Assembly: GCF_000327385.1 (NCBI RefSeq)
Contig: NW_008709614.1
Coordinates: 310,001-374,000 of the forward strand
Reading direction: 5' to 3'
Length of the DNA stretch: 64,000 nucleotides
Source of the DNA: Lottia gigantea
Lineage: Eukaryota > Mollusca > Gastropoda > Lottiidae
Shown: in pieces, positions 37,986-48,632 of the stretch
Numbering within the stretch: the first letter of the stretch is position 1
Layout: each line of letters opens with the position of its first letter
Notes under the pieces: model-generated
The model's database searches: none
Seen by the model: only the letters and a program-made list of their open reading frames with translations
What the model was told of the DNA's origin: nothing
Made by a program: the position numbers and the translations under genes

Positions 37986-38741
37986 TTAGAAAAAACAAAC
38001 ATTTTTTAAAAGTCAAAGTGTTTGATAAAGATGAAATATGGTCAGCAGATTTAATTAATATGCCTGTTGAAAGAGGATATAAATATTGTTTAACCGTTAT
38101 AGATTTGTACACAAGATATACTTGGGTTATTCCTCTCAAAAACAAAACGGGTTTATCAGTCAAACACGCATTTGAAACAATAATGAAACAATCTGACAGA
38201 CGACCTCAAAAGTTATGGGTAGATAAAGGAAGTGAATTTTATAACAAAAATATGAAATCTCTAGGATTTGAAATTTACAGCATGCATAACGAAGGTAAAG
38301 CTGTAGTTATTGAGAGATATAATAGAACTCTTAAAAATAAATTATTCAAAAAGTTCACGGAATTGAAATCCCAAAAATGGCTTAAAATATTACCAGGTTG
38401 TAGATGAATACAATAACAAAATTCATTCATCTATAGGTGTTACACCAACACAAGCCTCAAATAATCCAAATATTATAAAGTCAATTAACACACATAATAA
38501 CTATGAAAATGAAATAAACAATTTAAATATCAAACCCAAATTTAAAGTCGGAGATCGCGTTCGTATTTTCAAATATAAAAGCAAATTCGAAAAAGGCTAC
38601 GCTGGATTTTGGACCAACGAAATATTCATCGTAGATAAAGTAAACAGCACAACACCCCCAACATATGAATTAATCGATCAAGACAAAGAACAAATCATAG
38701 GTAGGTTCCATCAAAACGAACTTCAAAAAACTGACTTTTAA
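37940..38741 (+). pseudogene. Polinton retroviral-type integrase (broken)
   Basis: DDE (rve-type) integrase domain: DEIWSADLINMPVERGYKYC, LTVIDLYTRYTWVIPLKNKT, LWVDKGSEFYN and IERYNRTLKNKL. It is followed by a C-terminal SH3/chromodomain-like module with FKVGDRVRIFK near 38550. The gene follows the left TIR as in typical Polintons. Broken, with about one or two breaks. Confidence 0.88.
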
Positions 38742-38742
38742 A

Positions 38743-39156
38743 ATGAATATCTTTCTCGATAAATACGGAACCGATACAACTACAAACTTTCAACTTATGA
38801 AATGGGCTAATGAGTTAAATATATCACTGTTTTATTATTGTATGAGGGATGAAATAAATAATCTCAAGGATAAGAAAGGTAAATTTTATGCGGTAACAAT
38901 TATTCATACTTCAGATCAAAACGGAGTTCATCACTCTGCTTTATACAAAGACCCTTTAAATAACTTTTATTTCTTCGATTCTTTTGGATTAGAACCAACT
39001 GAAGAGATAGTGCAATTGACTAATAAACCAATCGAATGTTCATCATTTCAAATTCAATTGCCGGGACAAAAGTTTTGTGGGCAGCTATCACTTTGGGTTT
39101 TATATCAATTAAGTTTAGGAAAACAATTTGAAGAAATTGTAATAAATTTAACTTAA
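38743..39156 (+). CDS. Polinton adenovirus-type cysteine protease (looks whole)
   Basis: A 137-residue protein of the adenain/Ulp1-like fold used for capsid maturation. VHHSALYKD, NNFYFFDSFG and FCGQLSLWVLYQLSLG match the His, Asp and Cys active-site regions of Polinton proteases. It starts two bases after the integrase region ends. Length is close to that seen in other Polintons. Confidence 0.82.
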   Translation: MNIFLDKYGTDTTTNFQLMKWANELNISLFYYCMRDEINNLKDKKGKFYAVTIIHTSDQNGVHHSALYKDPLNNFYFFDSFGLEPTEEIVQLTNKPIECSSFQIQLPGQKFCGQLSLWVLYQLSLGKQFEEIVINLT

Positions 39157-39164
39157 TAAAAATG

Positions 39165-39840
39165 GCAAATAAATTTGGATTAGGTTCTTTACCTTTAGAT
39201 ACTAAAAAACCTAACAGCATGGATAAATAAAGCAAAACTTTATTTTGTGGATCAAATCGGAGACACTCTTCAAGGTGATTTAGATATGAATAATTTTACT
39301 ATAACTTATTTAAAGTTACCAGAAAATGATTATGATGCTGTTCACAAGAAATATTTAATGGATCAATTAAAGTTATTTGAAGTAAATAAAGAACATTTAA
39401 AAGAAAGAATAGGAGATGTGAAAAGATACTTCAAACGACAAATAAATAATAAAGATTTTATTGATGATACTAAGTTACAACAAGAAGTAACAAGTTTGAA
39501 AAGTTTTATTGAAGAACAATTACTTAATGTAGTAGATAAAACTCAATTACAACCTTTAAGTTCATTAATATCTAATTTAGATGATAAGATTACAAAACAA
39601 AAATAGATCTTAAACAACTAATAGCTAATATTAATCCAGGTATAAGTGAAGATAAATTAACAACATTAGAAACTAATCTTATTGATAATAGTGAAATACA
39701 AAAACAAATAGTTGGTATCAAACAACAATTACTTAATGTAGTAGATAAAACTCAGAAAATTTAAAATCATCAATATCTAAATTAGATGATAAGATAACAA
39801 AACAAAAAATAGAATCTTAAACAGCTAATAGATAATATTA
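39165..39840 (+). pseudogene. Polinton coiled-coil protein with phage tail-fibre-like motif (broken)
   Basis: The start carries GDTLQGDLDMNNFTITYLKL then DYDAVHKKYL, which strongly resembles the GDTMSGDLDMGGHKIT...DAATKKYV motif of bacteriophage tail fibres. Long heptad-like coiled-coil repeats follow (LLNVVDKTQLQPLSSLISNL is repeated). It is likely a fibre or spike-stalk component of the virion. Broken, with a few breaks. Confidence 0.65.
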
Positions 39841-39847
39841 TATTATT

Positions 39848-42735
39848 ATGTTTTCAAATATTATCAAGGTTGTTTCAAATAAATTTTTAACATTTAAAGG
39901 ACAAATTGAAATAGATGGAAAGCACAAACAATTTATGAAACTTCTTGGTTTTAATGCCAAAACTTTTCAAACTATCTTTAGAAATATGGAAGAAAAATCT
40001 GACCCTTCTGATTGGTACTTTACAAGAAGTATCTTTTTACTTAAAGACAATTTTAAAGAAATTAAAAGATCAAAAGTTGGAAGAGGAACTGAACTACTCA
40101 AAAAAATAAATGAATATATAGGTGAAAATTGTTACATACCAACAGATGGTAACTGTTTTATCAAATGTGTAAACTATGTTTTAAACAAAGATTTAACAAA
40201 TGAAATTCAAAATGGTTTCACCTCTGAAACTAAACGTGTTTTCAAGTATAAGTGATGCTGGGTTATTTGCTTGGGATTGTGAAACGTATTCAGAAAGTTA
40301 AACGCGTAAAGCAATTCCTTATGCGTGTACGTTAATTAATTTAGAAAAACTAAGAAAAATGTTAGACAGAATACATAATCTCTTTCCAGATTTAAATCCT
40401 ACAGATAATGTTCCAGAAAAATTTTATGATAAACTAATGGATATAGTAGAAATATTTGTAGGTATAGATTGTATAGATCAAATGTTGAAACATTTAGGTC
40501 AATATGATAGTAAGAGATTAATGTTAATTTCTCATAACGGTAGCAATTTTGATAACTTAAAAATATAAAAAAACACAATGCCCTTTAAAAACACCCAGAG
40601 GAATTCTATCTTTACCTATATCTAATCCATACACAGATGAAGGTTTACAGAAAAAATAGAAAAAACAGAAAGAAATAACAAGCAATAATAATTATTTACA
40701 ACATATTAATTTCACATGTTCCTATCAACATGAAACATCTAGTTTAGCGGCATGGGGTAATTCATCTAATCTACCAATGAATTTGAGAAAGATTACTGAT
40801 ATCAATGTTGCAAAATACACCAAAGATAACTGGGAATCTTTAAGGCACGAATGGGAACCTTACGCTAAAAGAGATACGTTATGTCTTGGAAGTTGTTTGA
40901 TAAAATATAACCAAGTCACGAAAGAAGTTCTAAACCAAAATATGTCCAATAATCTAACGGCTCCATCTTTATCTTTTAAGGGTTGGTATTATTTGTATCA
41001 TTACGATAAAGGAATGGTTGAAGAAGAATGGTATGAAACTACTAGAATGGTTGCGAAACATACTGAAAAAGAAAATATAGAAAAAGTTTATTCGAACACT
41101 AATCCTTTTATAAGACACTATATCAGACGATCTATTAAAGGAGGAAGAGTTTCGGCATATAGAAAAATATTTGAAACGAATAAAATGGATGAAATTTGTA
41201 ATGTATTAAAGGAATTTATTTCACAAAGTGAAACTGAAAGTATTCCACAAAGTGAAACTGAAAGTATTTCACAAAGTGATAATTCACAAAGTGATAATTC
41301 ACAAAGTGATAATTCACAAAGTGAAACACAAAGTGATAATTCACAGAGTGAAACACCAAGTAATAATTCAAGAAGAGATAACATAATTAATCTATTCAAA
41401 GAATACAGCGCGAGCACAAAAGACAAAACAGAAGTTAATTCAAAACTTAAAAAAATAAAATGTACGAAACTAATGGCATTTGATGCTAATGGTTTGTACG
41501 CTTCAGCAATGTCGGATTTAGACAGTGAATATCCAAAAGCAGAAAGTGGAAGACCTTTTCTACCAGAAGAAGAGAGAAAATTTTTAAAACTCTTCAATGA
41601 ACAGAAATTTAGACCTAGAACGGCGATTTTAACAGTGTTGTTTAAATATCCCTATAACATGTTCTTCCAACCAATACCAGCTAAAGATAATATCACATTC
41701 ACGAATAAAGAAAGAAAAAAGGAAACTGAGAGTAAAATCAGGTTTAGATATGGTTTCTGTTCAGATGTTTTAACATCGGTCGATATACAAGAAATAGTTA
41801 AATCCGGTGGACAAATTATTAGAATATTAGATGGTAAAGTATACAAAGAAAAAATTAAAACTCCACCATATAGAGATTATATTTGAATTTTAAGAGATCT
41901 TAGAAATAAATATAAACGAGAAAGTAATATTGTGGGTAGTAATTGCATGAAATTATTAGGTAATTCCTTGTATGGTAAATCTATTCAGAAGGATAGAAAA
42001 ACGAGAAATCATTTGTGGAATGAAGTAACTTTTCAGGCTTACTTCGACTCACATGTTAAAAACTATGAAAAAATAAATGATACTCAATATTTCGTTGAGA
42101 CAGAAATTGAAGAAAAAGAGCTAAATGCTGAAGATCACTCAACAAAATCTACAAGACTAACACCTAGTCATTTGGGATCATTCGTTTTATCTCACAGTAA
42201 AAAAATAATGAATAATTTCATTCATGTAATAAATGGATTTTATAAACCTGAAATATACTATACCGATACTGATAGTTTATACATTTCATCTAGAAATTGG
42301 GATAAATTAAATCGAGCTGGGTTGGTATGTGAAAATGAATATTGTAAAGGCAAGAATGATTATGGTGATGGTGGAATCATATTTGGTTTATATTTAGCGC
42401 CAAAAGTCAAATATAATATGATTCTAACTTCTGATGGTGTTTTAAAAGAAAAGAAAACGTTTAAGGGTTATTCTAATAATAAGACAAGTGTAGAAGATTA
42501 TATTCAGTTGGCTAGTGGGCATGATGTGTCGAATGAATTTAATAAAAGATGGGAAAGGAGTTTCACGAATGGAGTAGTTATTCCAAAGGATGATGATAAA
42601 CAAAAGAAAGTTTTTAGAAGTTATTTGAATCTTGTAAAGAGAAAACCACCAAACAGTGAAGGAATTATGTTTCCTTATAATGATAAAGAAGAGTATAGTT
42701 TTGATGAAAACTATGAATTTGATGATTTCGATTAA
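39848..42735 (+). pseudogene. Polinton protein-primed DNA polymerase B (broken)
   Basis: The N-terminal region has an OTU-like YIPTDGNCFIKCVNYV motif known from Polinton polymerases. Next come an exonuclease-like WDCETYSE and SHNGSNFDN, then the polymerase core with MAFDANGLYASAM, NCMKLLGNSLYGKSI and IYYTDTDSLYIS. A low-complexity QSDNSQSE run sits between domains (~41220-41370). The region is broken by about five breaks, though most catalytic motifs remain readable as fossils. Confidence 0.9.
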
Positions 42736-43029
42736 CTATATATTCAATCAGAGAATGACGAGTGATTAATTACTCAATAAATTTAGTTCTTTTGTTTTAA
42801 ATGAAGTTGAATAACAATTTCTTCGTTACCCAAATCAATAAACCTATTTTTACCATCTTTGATTTCCAGATTTATATTTTTAATCATGAACGAATTAAGT
42901 GGTAAATATGTTGTTTGAAATGGTTTCTCTATAACTCTATATCCAATCGGTACAGTGAATATTGGAATACTGTAAATAATCTGAGGGGCAAACGTGCAAT
43001 CGTGAGGGGCAATTTAGCAAAGCACCTTA
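42736..43029. other. Polinton centre, no gene recognised
   Basis: AT-rich non-coding stretch between the polymerase and the nested hAT-like remnant. AGGGGCAAACGTGC/GAGGGGCAA motifs at 42982-43012 could be near the end of the nested element, but no matching opposite terminus was found. Confidence 0.4.
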
Positions 43030-43845
43030 ACAGACGATTAAACGTCGGGAAACGGACTTTCATGGAGTATTTTAGATTCGAGATTATTTTGTTAAAACAC
43101 ACAATATATAATACGTTACATTTTTATTGCCGTTTTAGTTTAAACGTAGTCGGGTATGTTTTATGGCAAAACCTCTGGATACGCTTCCTGTTGAAGGCAA
43201 GAAGAACAAGATTGCGCTGGCGAAGCTGAGTCATAGATCGTCGTTGTGGTGAGTCAACGCGAGTAAGAGTTGAAAAGCTGCTTTCCTTTCACACACAGCG
43301 GTACTAGAACCGAATGTGGCAACGCTTGCAGCCAGTGCATATAATTTAGGGAAAGCCAATTTCTGCTCGTATAGTTTTTGAAGAACAAGATTGGAGTCCT
43401 GATTTTCTGTCTTGGCAACGTTATCTTGGAGAAATTGTTTTGACACCTCAATTGTTATGCTTCTCGAGGCCCTTTCCAGTATCACCTACAGCATGCTTCC
43501 AATCTGTGTAGCCTTCAGTGATGAATTTTTATGCACCCGCAGATGTATTGTGAAACACCCGACATGGAAATCAAAAAGGGGCGTCCCTTGACACTGAATA
43601 TTCCAGGCATGGAAATCGATCATACCAGCTGTTACTAAAATGGCGACCAGACTTCGCTGGAAATTTTATTCTCGGTTGCTTTGGAACGTCTTCTTTTCCA
43701 ATGTCACCTGGTACTCCTGTCTTTTCAGAGCATCTTGGTACTGCATCCGCTGTGTTGCCCGCTGTGGTTTTGATACCATTGTCAGTCGTAGTAGTGTCGA
43801 AACCATCAAGCAATTTGTCTTTTTTGATCAAATATTTATCCATTT
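43030..43845 (-). mobile_element. hAT-like transposon remnant (TTF/ZMYM type) nested in the Polinton
   Basis: Minus strand. From 43843 down to ~43571 the frame contains PRIKFPAKSGRHFSNSWYDR then FPCLEYSVSRDAPF, the TTF-type zinc-finger start of ZMYM/hAT-like transposases. From 43485 to ~43231, FPKLYALAASVATFGSSTAV then CERKAAFQLLL matches the C-terminal hAT dimerisation domain. The tail TRVDSPQRRSMTQLRQRNLV continues in another frame below 43270. The central catalytic part is missing, so this is an internally deleted, frameshifted derivative. Terminal repeats were not identified. Confidence 0.68.
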
Positions 43846-44458
43846 TTCCTACGTTTGGTTGTTTGATTCATATGAATACAATTTAGGATAATATATGTCT
43901 ATTAGTATTTATAATCAACCAATCAAATCTTTTGAATTTTGAGACGGGACAGATTACAATCCAGTATCAGACCAATAATTTTGTTACCAATGACGCTTTA
44001 CTGCAGCCTTTTTATGATTTTCAAAGAACTCTAATGTAATTAAATTCAAAAATGTTATGAAAAGCTATGATGTCTGGTTTCATCCTCAGCTAAGTATTAA
44101 CAGAAAGATATTTAAAAACAGTTCTTAAGTAGGTCTACAGATAGGAATACTTAGTATTTTGTTAAACCATTTCGCATAACGCAACCCCGAAAGCCATAAC
44201 CTTATTTTTCGTTACGTATAATCAAAATATCGAAATACTCATCATATGATCGACAATGCAAGAGCAGCTGACTGGTGCACTTACTCCACCATAAAATGCC
44301 TGACCAGAATGACCACTGTTGGCTATTCACTCAGACTCAGTTACCTGCCGCTCCTATTGACTCAGGAAAAAGAAAAGGTGTATTTTAAAAAAGTGACCGG
44401 AACATTTCATTTTTCATTTAGGCATTTATTCAATCGGTTTCTATATGAAGTGTGGGTT
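43846..44458. other. Non-coding stretch right of the nested hAT remnant
   Basis: No gene, repeat or motif recognised. The open frame 44246-44464 has no family features. Part of it may belong to the nested transposon. Confidence 0.4.
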
Positions 44459-44459
44459 C

Positions 44460-45386
44460 TATAGGAGACTCGAGTCTCTTTTAATATCTTCTTGACTTTT
44501 TAATATTGGTTGAAATAGAGTTTGTAGATTTTCTGTTAATCCAAGTTGTTGTAATCTGTTATTTTCAACTTGGGTCTTTACTTTATTCTTAGCTTTGATA
44601 TATTGTCTATTTCTTTTTATAATATTATTCCAATCACCCATTTTTAAAGAAATAAAATTAACATATGTCTGCCATAACTCTTTCACCTGCAGGTTTTCTA
44701 GTATTAACGAATATATATCAATGATCATCTGGGTTTCTCCATTGTGCTTTACAATCCTTTTTAAATGTATCTCTATCCATTCCGTGATTAATTGACTGAA
44801 TAATTTGAGATAAATCTTTGTCGTTCAATTCGAATAATAAAAAACAATTTGCATTTTTTCGAATGAACATTGCATCCATACCGTAGAAAGATTGGGATTG
44901 GTATATGCAGTGACAATTGTGATGTCTTCCCTTCGTAAAGAATTCTTGTTGAACAGCTTGATTTCTTTGTGCTACACAATCGTCAAACACTATTAAATTT
45001 TTTCGCTCACTATCAATTTTAGACAAATCTAAATCATTAACATTTTTCGTAACAAAAACCTTTATATCCGTTGGATTGAAAGATGGATTTTTTTCTTTTA
45101 TATATGTATCTAATATATCTTTTATTTCTATCTCATCGTTGTCTTCATTATATTTAAATATGTCTTGAATGTCTTTCTTTGGTATATATTCTAAAGCTTT
45201 GAGGAATTGATAATATGATTGTTCTGGTGTTGTTGTGTAGATATATAATGAATCGAAATCTAAAAGTTTTGGTGTTGTCAACATGTTAAAGGTCAAATAA
45301 GTTTTTCCAGAACCGGAACTACCGCATATACACATAAGCATTGGGTTGCTAGGAAATATTTCTGAATGATTAAATTTCTTTTCCAT
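44460..45386 (-). pseudogene. Polinton packaging ATPase (FtsK/HerA A32-like); core looks whole
   Basis: The open frame 45386-44718 carries Walker A (CICGSSGSGKT, near residue 20) and Walker B (NLIVFDDC), followed by the QSQSFYGM sensor-like region, as in Polinton and poxvirus A32 genome-packaging ATPases. Related C-terminal sequence extends to ~44460 in a second short frame, so whether the gene is complete at its C-terminus is unclear. First gene of the minus-strand structural block. Confidence 0.88.
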
Positions 45387-45394
45387 TTTTTATT

Positions 45395-45592
45395 CTATAT
45401 TTTTGTTCCAAAAATCACTCCTTCTCCTTTATACTTTGAAAGAAATAATCCTTCTCCTATGTGTATATTTTTCAAAAATATTCCATTACCCTTATGTTTG
45501 ACTTTGACTTCTCCTGTGTCAATACTATCTACTAATTTATTTAATCCTTGTTTTAACAGTTTTCTTGGTTTCTTCCCCAAATCTTTTTCCAA
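45395..45592 (-). CDS. Small Polinton protein of unknown function
   Basis: Frame of 65 residues, MEKDLGKKPRKLLKQGLNKL then repeated GEG/KGEG turns (HKGNGIFLKN, IGEGLFLSKY, KGEGVIFGTK). The beta-rich repeated pattern and position next to the ATPase fit a small virion protein. No family was recognised. Confidence 0.4.
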   Translation of the reverse strand: MEKDLGKKPRKLLKQGLNKLVDSIDTGEVKVKHKGNGIFLKNIHIGEGLFLSKYKGEGVIFGTKI

Positions 45593-45599
45593 ATTCTTT

Positions 45600-45997
45600 T
45601 ATTGTGCCTATCATATCTCCCACTCCTGAATCTTTGGCACCTTTTCCATTATTAATCTACGTTCTTCAGCGGCTTTAGCATCAGCTGCTTTCTTTGCGTT
45701 GGCAGCTTTGACTGCGGCAGATACTTCTCCAGTAGCTGCACCCGCCGCTGCAATACCACCAAATATTAAAGGTAGAAGGAAAGGTAAAAATCCACCTTAT
45801 TCTGCGTTCGCGTCAATTCTTTCTAAATCTATATCATCACGGACTTCACAATGTTTATATTTATCGATAATTTTTTTTAGATATTTTAATCCTTTTACCA
45901 TTGTATGTTATTGTAGTTGGTGATTCCGTTTCAATAGCTTCTATTATTCTTTTTACTAAAGTTTCTGGTTTAATCTTTAAGAGGGTAATTTAAATGA
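45600..45997 (-). pseudogene. Polinton minor-capsid/penton-like region (broken)
   Basis: Contains a hydrophobic Ala/Gly stretch read on the minus strand as GGIAAAGAATGEVSAAVKAA then AKAAEERRLIMEKV, typical of the small membrane-active proteins encoded beside Polinton capsid genes (adenovirus pVI/pX-like position). Fragmentary; assignment rests on composition and location. Confidence 0.4.
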
Positions 45998-46990
45998 TTA
46001 TTCTATACGAATCATCCGTCTGTCGGATATTTTAATTAAATGTTTTGCTTCTTCCAATAATAAACAATAACCGTTTACATCTCCTTGTGTTTTTTCAATA
46101 TGAATATTTATATTCACCCCTGTTTTGAAAAGATCTTCTTGATAAGCTGATAGATCAAAACAGAAGATTGGATGATTAAGTGCAAAATCTACATATTCAA
46201 ACTGAATTTCCAAATAATTCACACATATTTTTATAGTTTCTATACAATTGATTATAATCCTTCATGGATGGATTAATTGTTAAAGGTTGGTTAGGATGAT
46301 TATCGTTGTGTAATCTTACTTGAACTTTACGGATTATAGGATCTTTGGTTCATTGCTACTCTAAAGATATTATTGTTATTCGTTTGAGAATCTGGTAAGT
46401 TCTTGAAACCAACCATTAAATATCTTGCTGGTTTAATAGTGTTAGTGATTGGCCATGTAGTGGATTCTCCAGTTAAAGTTATGCTACCTATTGTATTACG
46501 ACGAAGAAATGCTATTTCAATTTCTTTAGTTAATGAATTGAATATTCTTGTTTCTACTTCAATTGATGGTGTTATTACCGGTATGTAAAGTTGGAGATTC
46601 GATATTTCTAATTTTGCATCTGAAGCATTCTCTCCAAAGAATATCTTATCATCATTGATTTCTCTTTGTAGATGAATTTTATATGGTAACCCTATGGAAA
46701 CCTTTCTGTGTCCCAACAGACCGAATAAAGGATATAATTTCCAATTTACGTAATTACCCCACCTATTATTCTCAACAACATTATTGTACTGAACTACTCG
46801 TTTTTCGAATCCTTGATTAACTGCTCGTGCTACTCTTTCTATTGTGTTTCGTGCAACAACTCTCACTCTAGCTAAATCAGCATCATTTAGTTGAGACCTA
46901 GAGCCAACGGTTGGTGATATGATAATGTAATCCTCTTTTGAATTGAAAGATCGGATCTAATCTGTAATTTTTTTCTGCCATTTTTAAAGA
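45998..46990 (-). pseudogene. Polinton major capsid protein (double jelly-roll type, broken)
   Basis: The N-terminal half includes NRWGNYVNWKLYPLFGLLGH, KVSIGLPYKIHLQREIND, FFGENASDAKLEIS and LQLYIPVITPSIEVETRIF, all conserved in Polinton major capsid proteins. A downstream piece (46222-45998) holds the C-terminal part, with DLSAYQEDLFKTGVNINIHI. Broken, with about two or three breaks. Confidence 0.85.
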
Positions 46991-47664
46991 TAGGTTTTAC
47001 CCTATTTTTTGAAACCAATTTACCCCCATGGAAATGCAGGAAGAATAACAAAAAACCAAAGTAAGTTTTAATAAATACAAGGAAATTTAAAACATAAACA
47101 ATTTCGTTTATATACACTTCTACTAGATATACTTCAGAGTTTTCTCCCCTCTTACACTATTACCAGTCATAGTTCAAGGGTTAAGTGTCACGACCGCTCC
47201 TAGTAGAATCGGTAGATATTCTTCAGAGTTATCTCCCCTCTGACATCCATTAAACTTGTGTCTGGAATAGAACAAAATTGATATTTTGAAAAACAACAAA
47301 TAACATATCATCTTAATTCCACCCTCTCGTCTTATGATTAAATCAAACAAAGAACATACCTTGATTTTGTATGGATTAAATTCCTAATCTTCCAGCGTAA
47401 CAAAAATTGAGACACCACTAACAGTTGAGAGTCTAGACTGTCTGTGCTGACGTGGCATGGGCGGAATGTTATATGTTAATATAACCATCTGTTACTTAGT
47501 GACGTATATCCAATCAATAATAGTCTAGACGACTGATTGTTACCGGGCGTTGAAGGTAATTATTAAATCAATAATAAATCAATAAAACTAACCGTGTGTA
47601 AACTGGTTGGTATTTTACTTTGAAGTAAACAAACAACAGTGTTACCTCCCATTAATCAGTTAAG
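46991..47664. other. Spacer between capsid gene and right TIR
   Basis: No gene recognised. It has an imperfect direct repeat of TAGATATWCTTCAGAGTTWT then CTCCCCTCTKAC (~47123-47150 and ~47213-47243), and a loose inverted pair around GTCTAGAC (~47430 and ~47523). It may hold the promoter of the minus-strand structural block. Confidence 0.4.
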
Positions 47665-47685
47665 TTTCTAAATTCTTTATGAATT

Positions 47686-48078
47686 TCATCTGCTATTCCC
47701 ATACCCATTTTCTTTCAAGAGTTTAATGATTAATGCTCTTTGAATTCTCTCTTTAAAAGTTGGATTTGGAATATTTTCAAGTTCGATTATCATTTGTTTG
47801 TCTACTTCGTGTCTGGATGATATGTCTTTATTTCTGTATAGTATGTCGTGTTTAAGTGCAGTGGCGTCAACTCTATTAACGGGTTCTTCACCTGGTTTTG
47901 GTTTATCATTTTGGTCTAATCGCAGATCTAACCATGTACCTGGACCAGTGTAATTATGACCGGGAAGATGTTTTTCTCCAGGATATTTTGCCCATGGAAA
48001 TCCGGGAAGAGAACCTAATGATTTTTGAATGTGGGAACCGAAATAAGTTTTAGGAGTTTGAGCAATTATCATTGACAT
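47686..48078 (-). CDS. Polinton parvovirus-type phospholipase A2-like ORF (right TIR copy)
   Basis: A 130-residue frame. After an N-terminal segment (PGFPWAKYPGEKHLPGHNYT) comes a GPG Ca-binding-loop-like motif, then PVNRVDATALKHDILYRNKD with the adjacent His-Asp of secreted and parvoviral phospholipase A2, and a charged helical C-terminus. It looks whole as an open frame. Homology is judged from motif order only. Confidence 0.65.
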   Translation of the reverse strand: MSMIIAQTPKTYFGSHIQKSLGSLPGFPWAKYPGEKHLPGHNYTGPGTWLDLRLDQNDKPKPGEEPVNRVDATALKHDILYRNKDISSRHEVDKQMIIELENIPNPTFKERIQRALIIKLLKENGYGNSR

Positions 48079-48499
48079 TTTTATCCAATAATTTTAAAAC
48101 CATTGCCTTTTTTGTTTTCTAATCTTTTATTTCGCATTTCTCTTATATGTTGTAATTCTTTCAACTCGTTAGATCTTTTCACTGTTTCGCTTATATTTAC
48201 TCCTGCTTTTGCTACAGATCCAAGAGCTTGCGCTTCTGAGGAAATGAGGGATTTGTTGTTTGAGACAAAGTTGGCTATTTTTGGGATGAGAGATGATAGA
48301 GCTTAGAAGAATCCGTCTCCTTCGAATTTGTGTTGTTCGTGTTTTAAAATTAAACTCATTCTGTTTTTAAATGAGTTAATTTAAAGATATTATTGGGCTG
48401 GGGCGCTTGGGGGTTGGTAAACTTGTACCCCTATAGGTTCTGGATTTATTAACTGTGTGCATGGTGGGGTTGTTTGTTTGGTGGGCTTTTGGGCAAAAG

Positions 48500-48632
48500 A
48501 GTAGTAATAGAACATATAGATTGGGGGCACTTTGGTATAATTCATAAAAAAAAAAATCGCTTTTTGACGTTAGGAAAAAAGTGATTTTTTTTTATAAATT
48601 ATACCAAAGTGCCCCCAATCTATATGTTCTAT
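48500..48632. repeat. Terminal foldback palindrome at the Polinton right end
   Basis: Mirror of the left-end foldback: AATAGAACATATAGATTGGG and the GGCACTTTGGTATAAT block face complements across a centre near CGCTTTTTGACGTTAGG. It ends TATATGTTCTAT, next to the TGACATGA flank. Confidence 0.9.

Larger units (their letters stand above)
37004..37991 (+). repeat. Polinton left terminal inverted repeat (~0.98 kb)
   Basis: Inverted match to 47665-48632 over nearly its whole length with small differences. It contains two short open frames (37290-37568 and from 37571) that are repeated in mirror image in the right TIR. Its outer ~135 bp is itself a foldback (37008-37138). Confidence 0.92.
37004..48632. 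mobile_element. Polinton (Maverick) fossil, 11.6 kb, long TIRs
   Basis: A self-synthesising, virus-like DNA element between HAUS7 and SLC37A3. Parts in order: left TIR, integrase, adenovirus-type protease, coiled-coil/fibre-like protein and protein-primed DNA polymerase B on the plus strand; then on the minus strand a packaging ATPase, small proteins, a minor-capsid-like protein and the major capsid protein; then the right TIR. An hAT-like transposon remnant sits between the two gene blocks. The sequence TGACATGA flanks both sides (36996-37003, 48633-48640) and is a candidate target-site duplication. The element is broken, with very roughly ten breaks concentrated in the polymerase, fibre-like and capsid regions; protease, ATPase and the right-TIR ORF look whole. 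The TIRs differ by only a few percent, so insertion is fairly recent on a genomic time scale. Confidence 0.93.
47665..48632 (-). repeat. Polinton right terminal inverted repeat (~0.97 kb)
   Basis: Inverted partner of 37004-37991. It includes mirrored copies of both TIR ORFs and the terminal foldback. A small indel difference from the left copy is visible at the inner boundary. Confidence 0.92.

Noticed and set aside
41118-41597. 159-aa minus-strand frame with LCELSLCEL repeats
   Set aside because: Antisense of the polymerase low-complexity QSDNSQSE segment.
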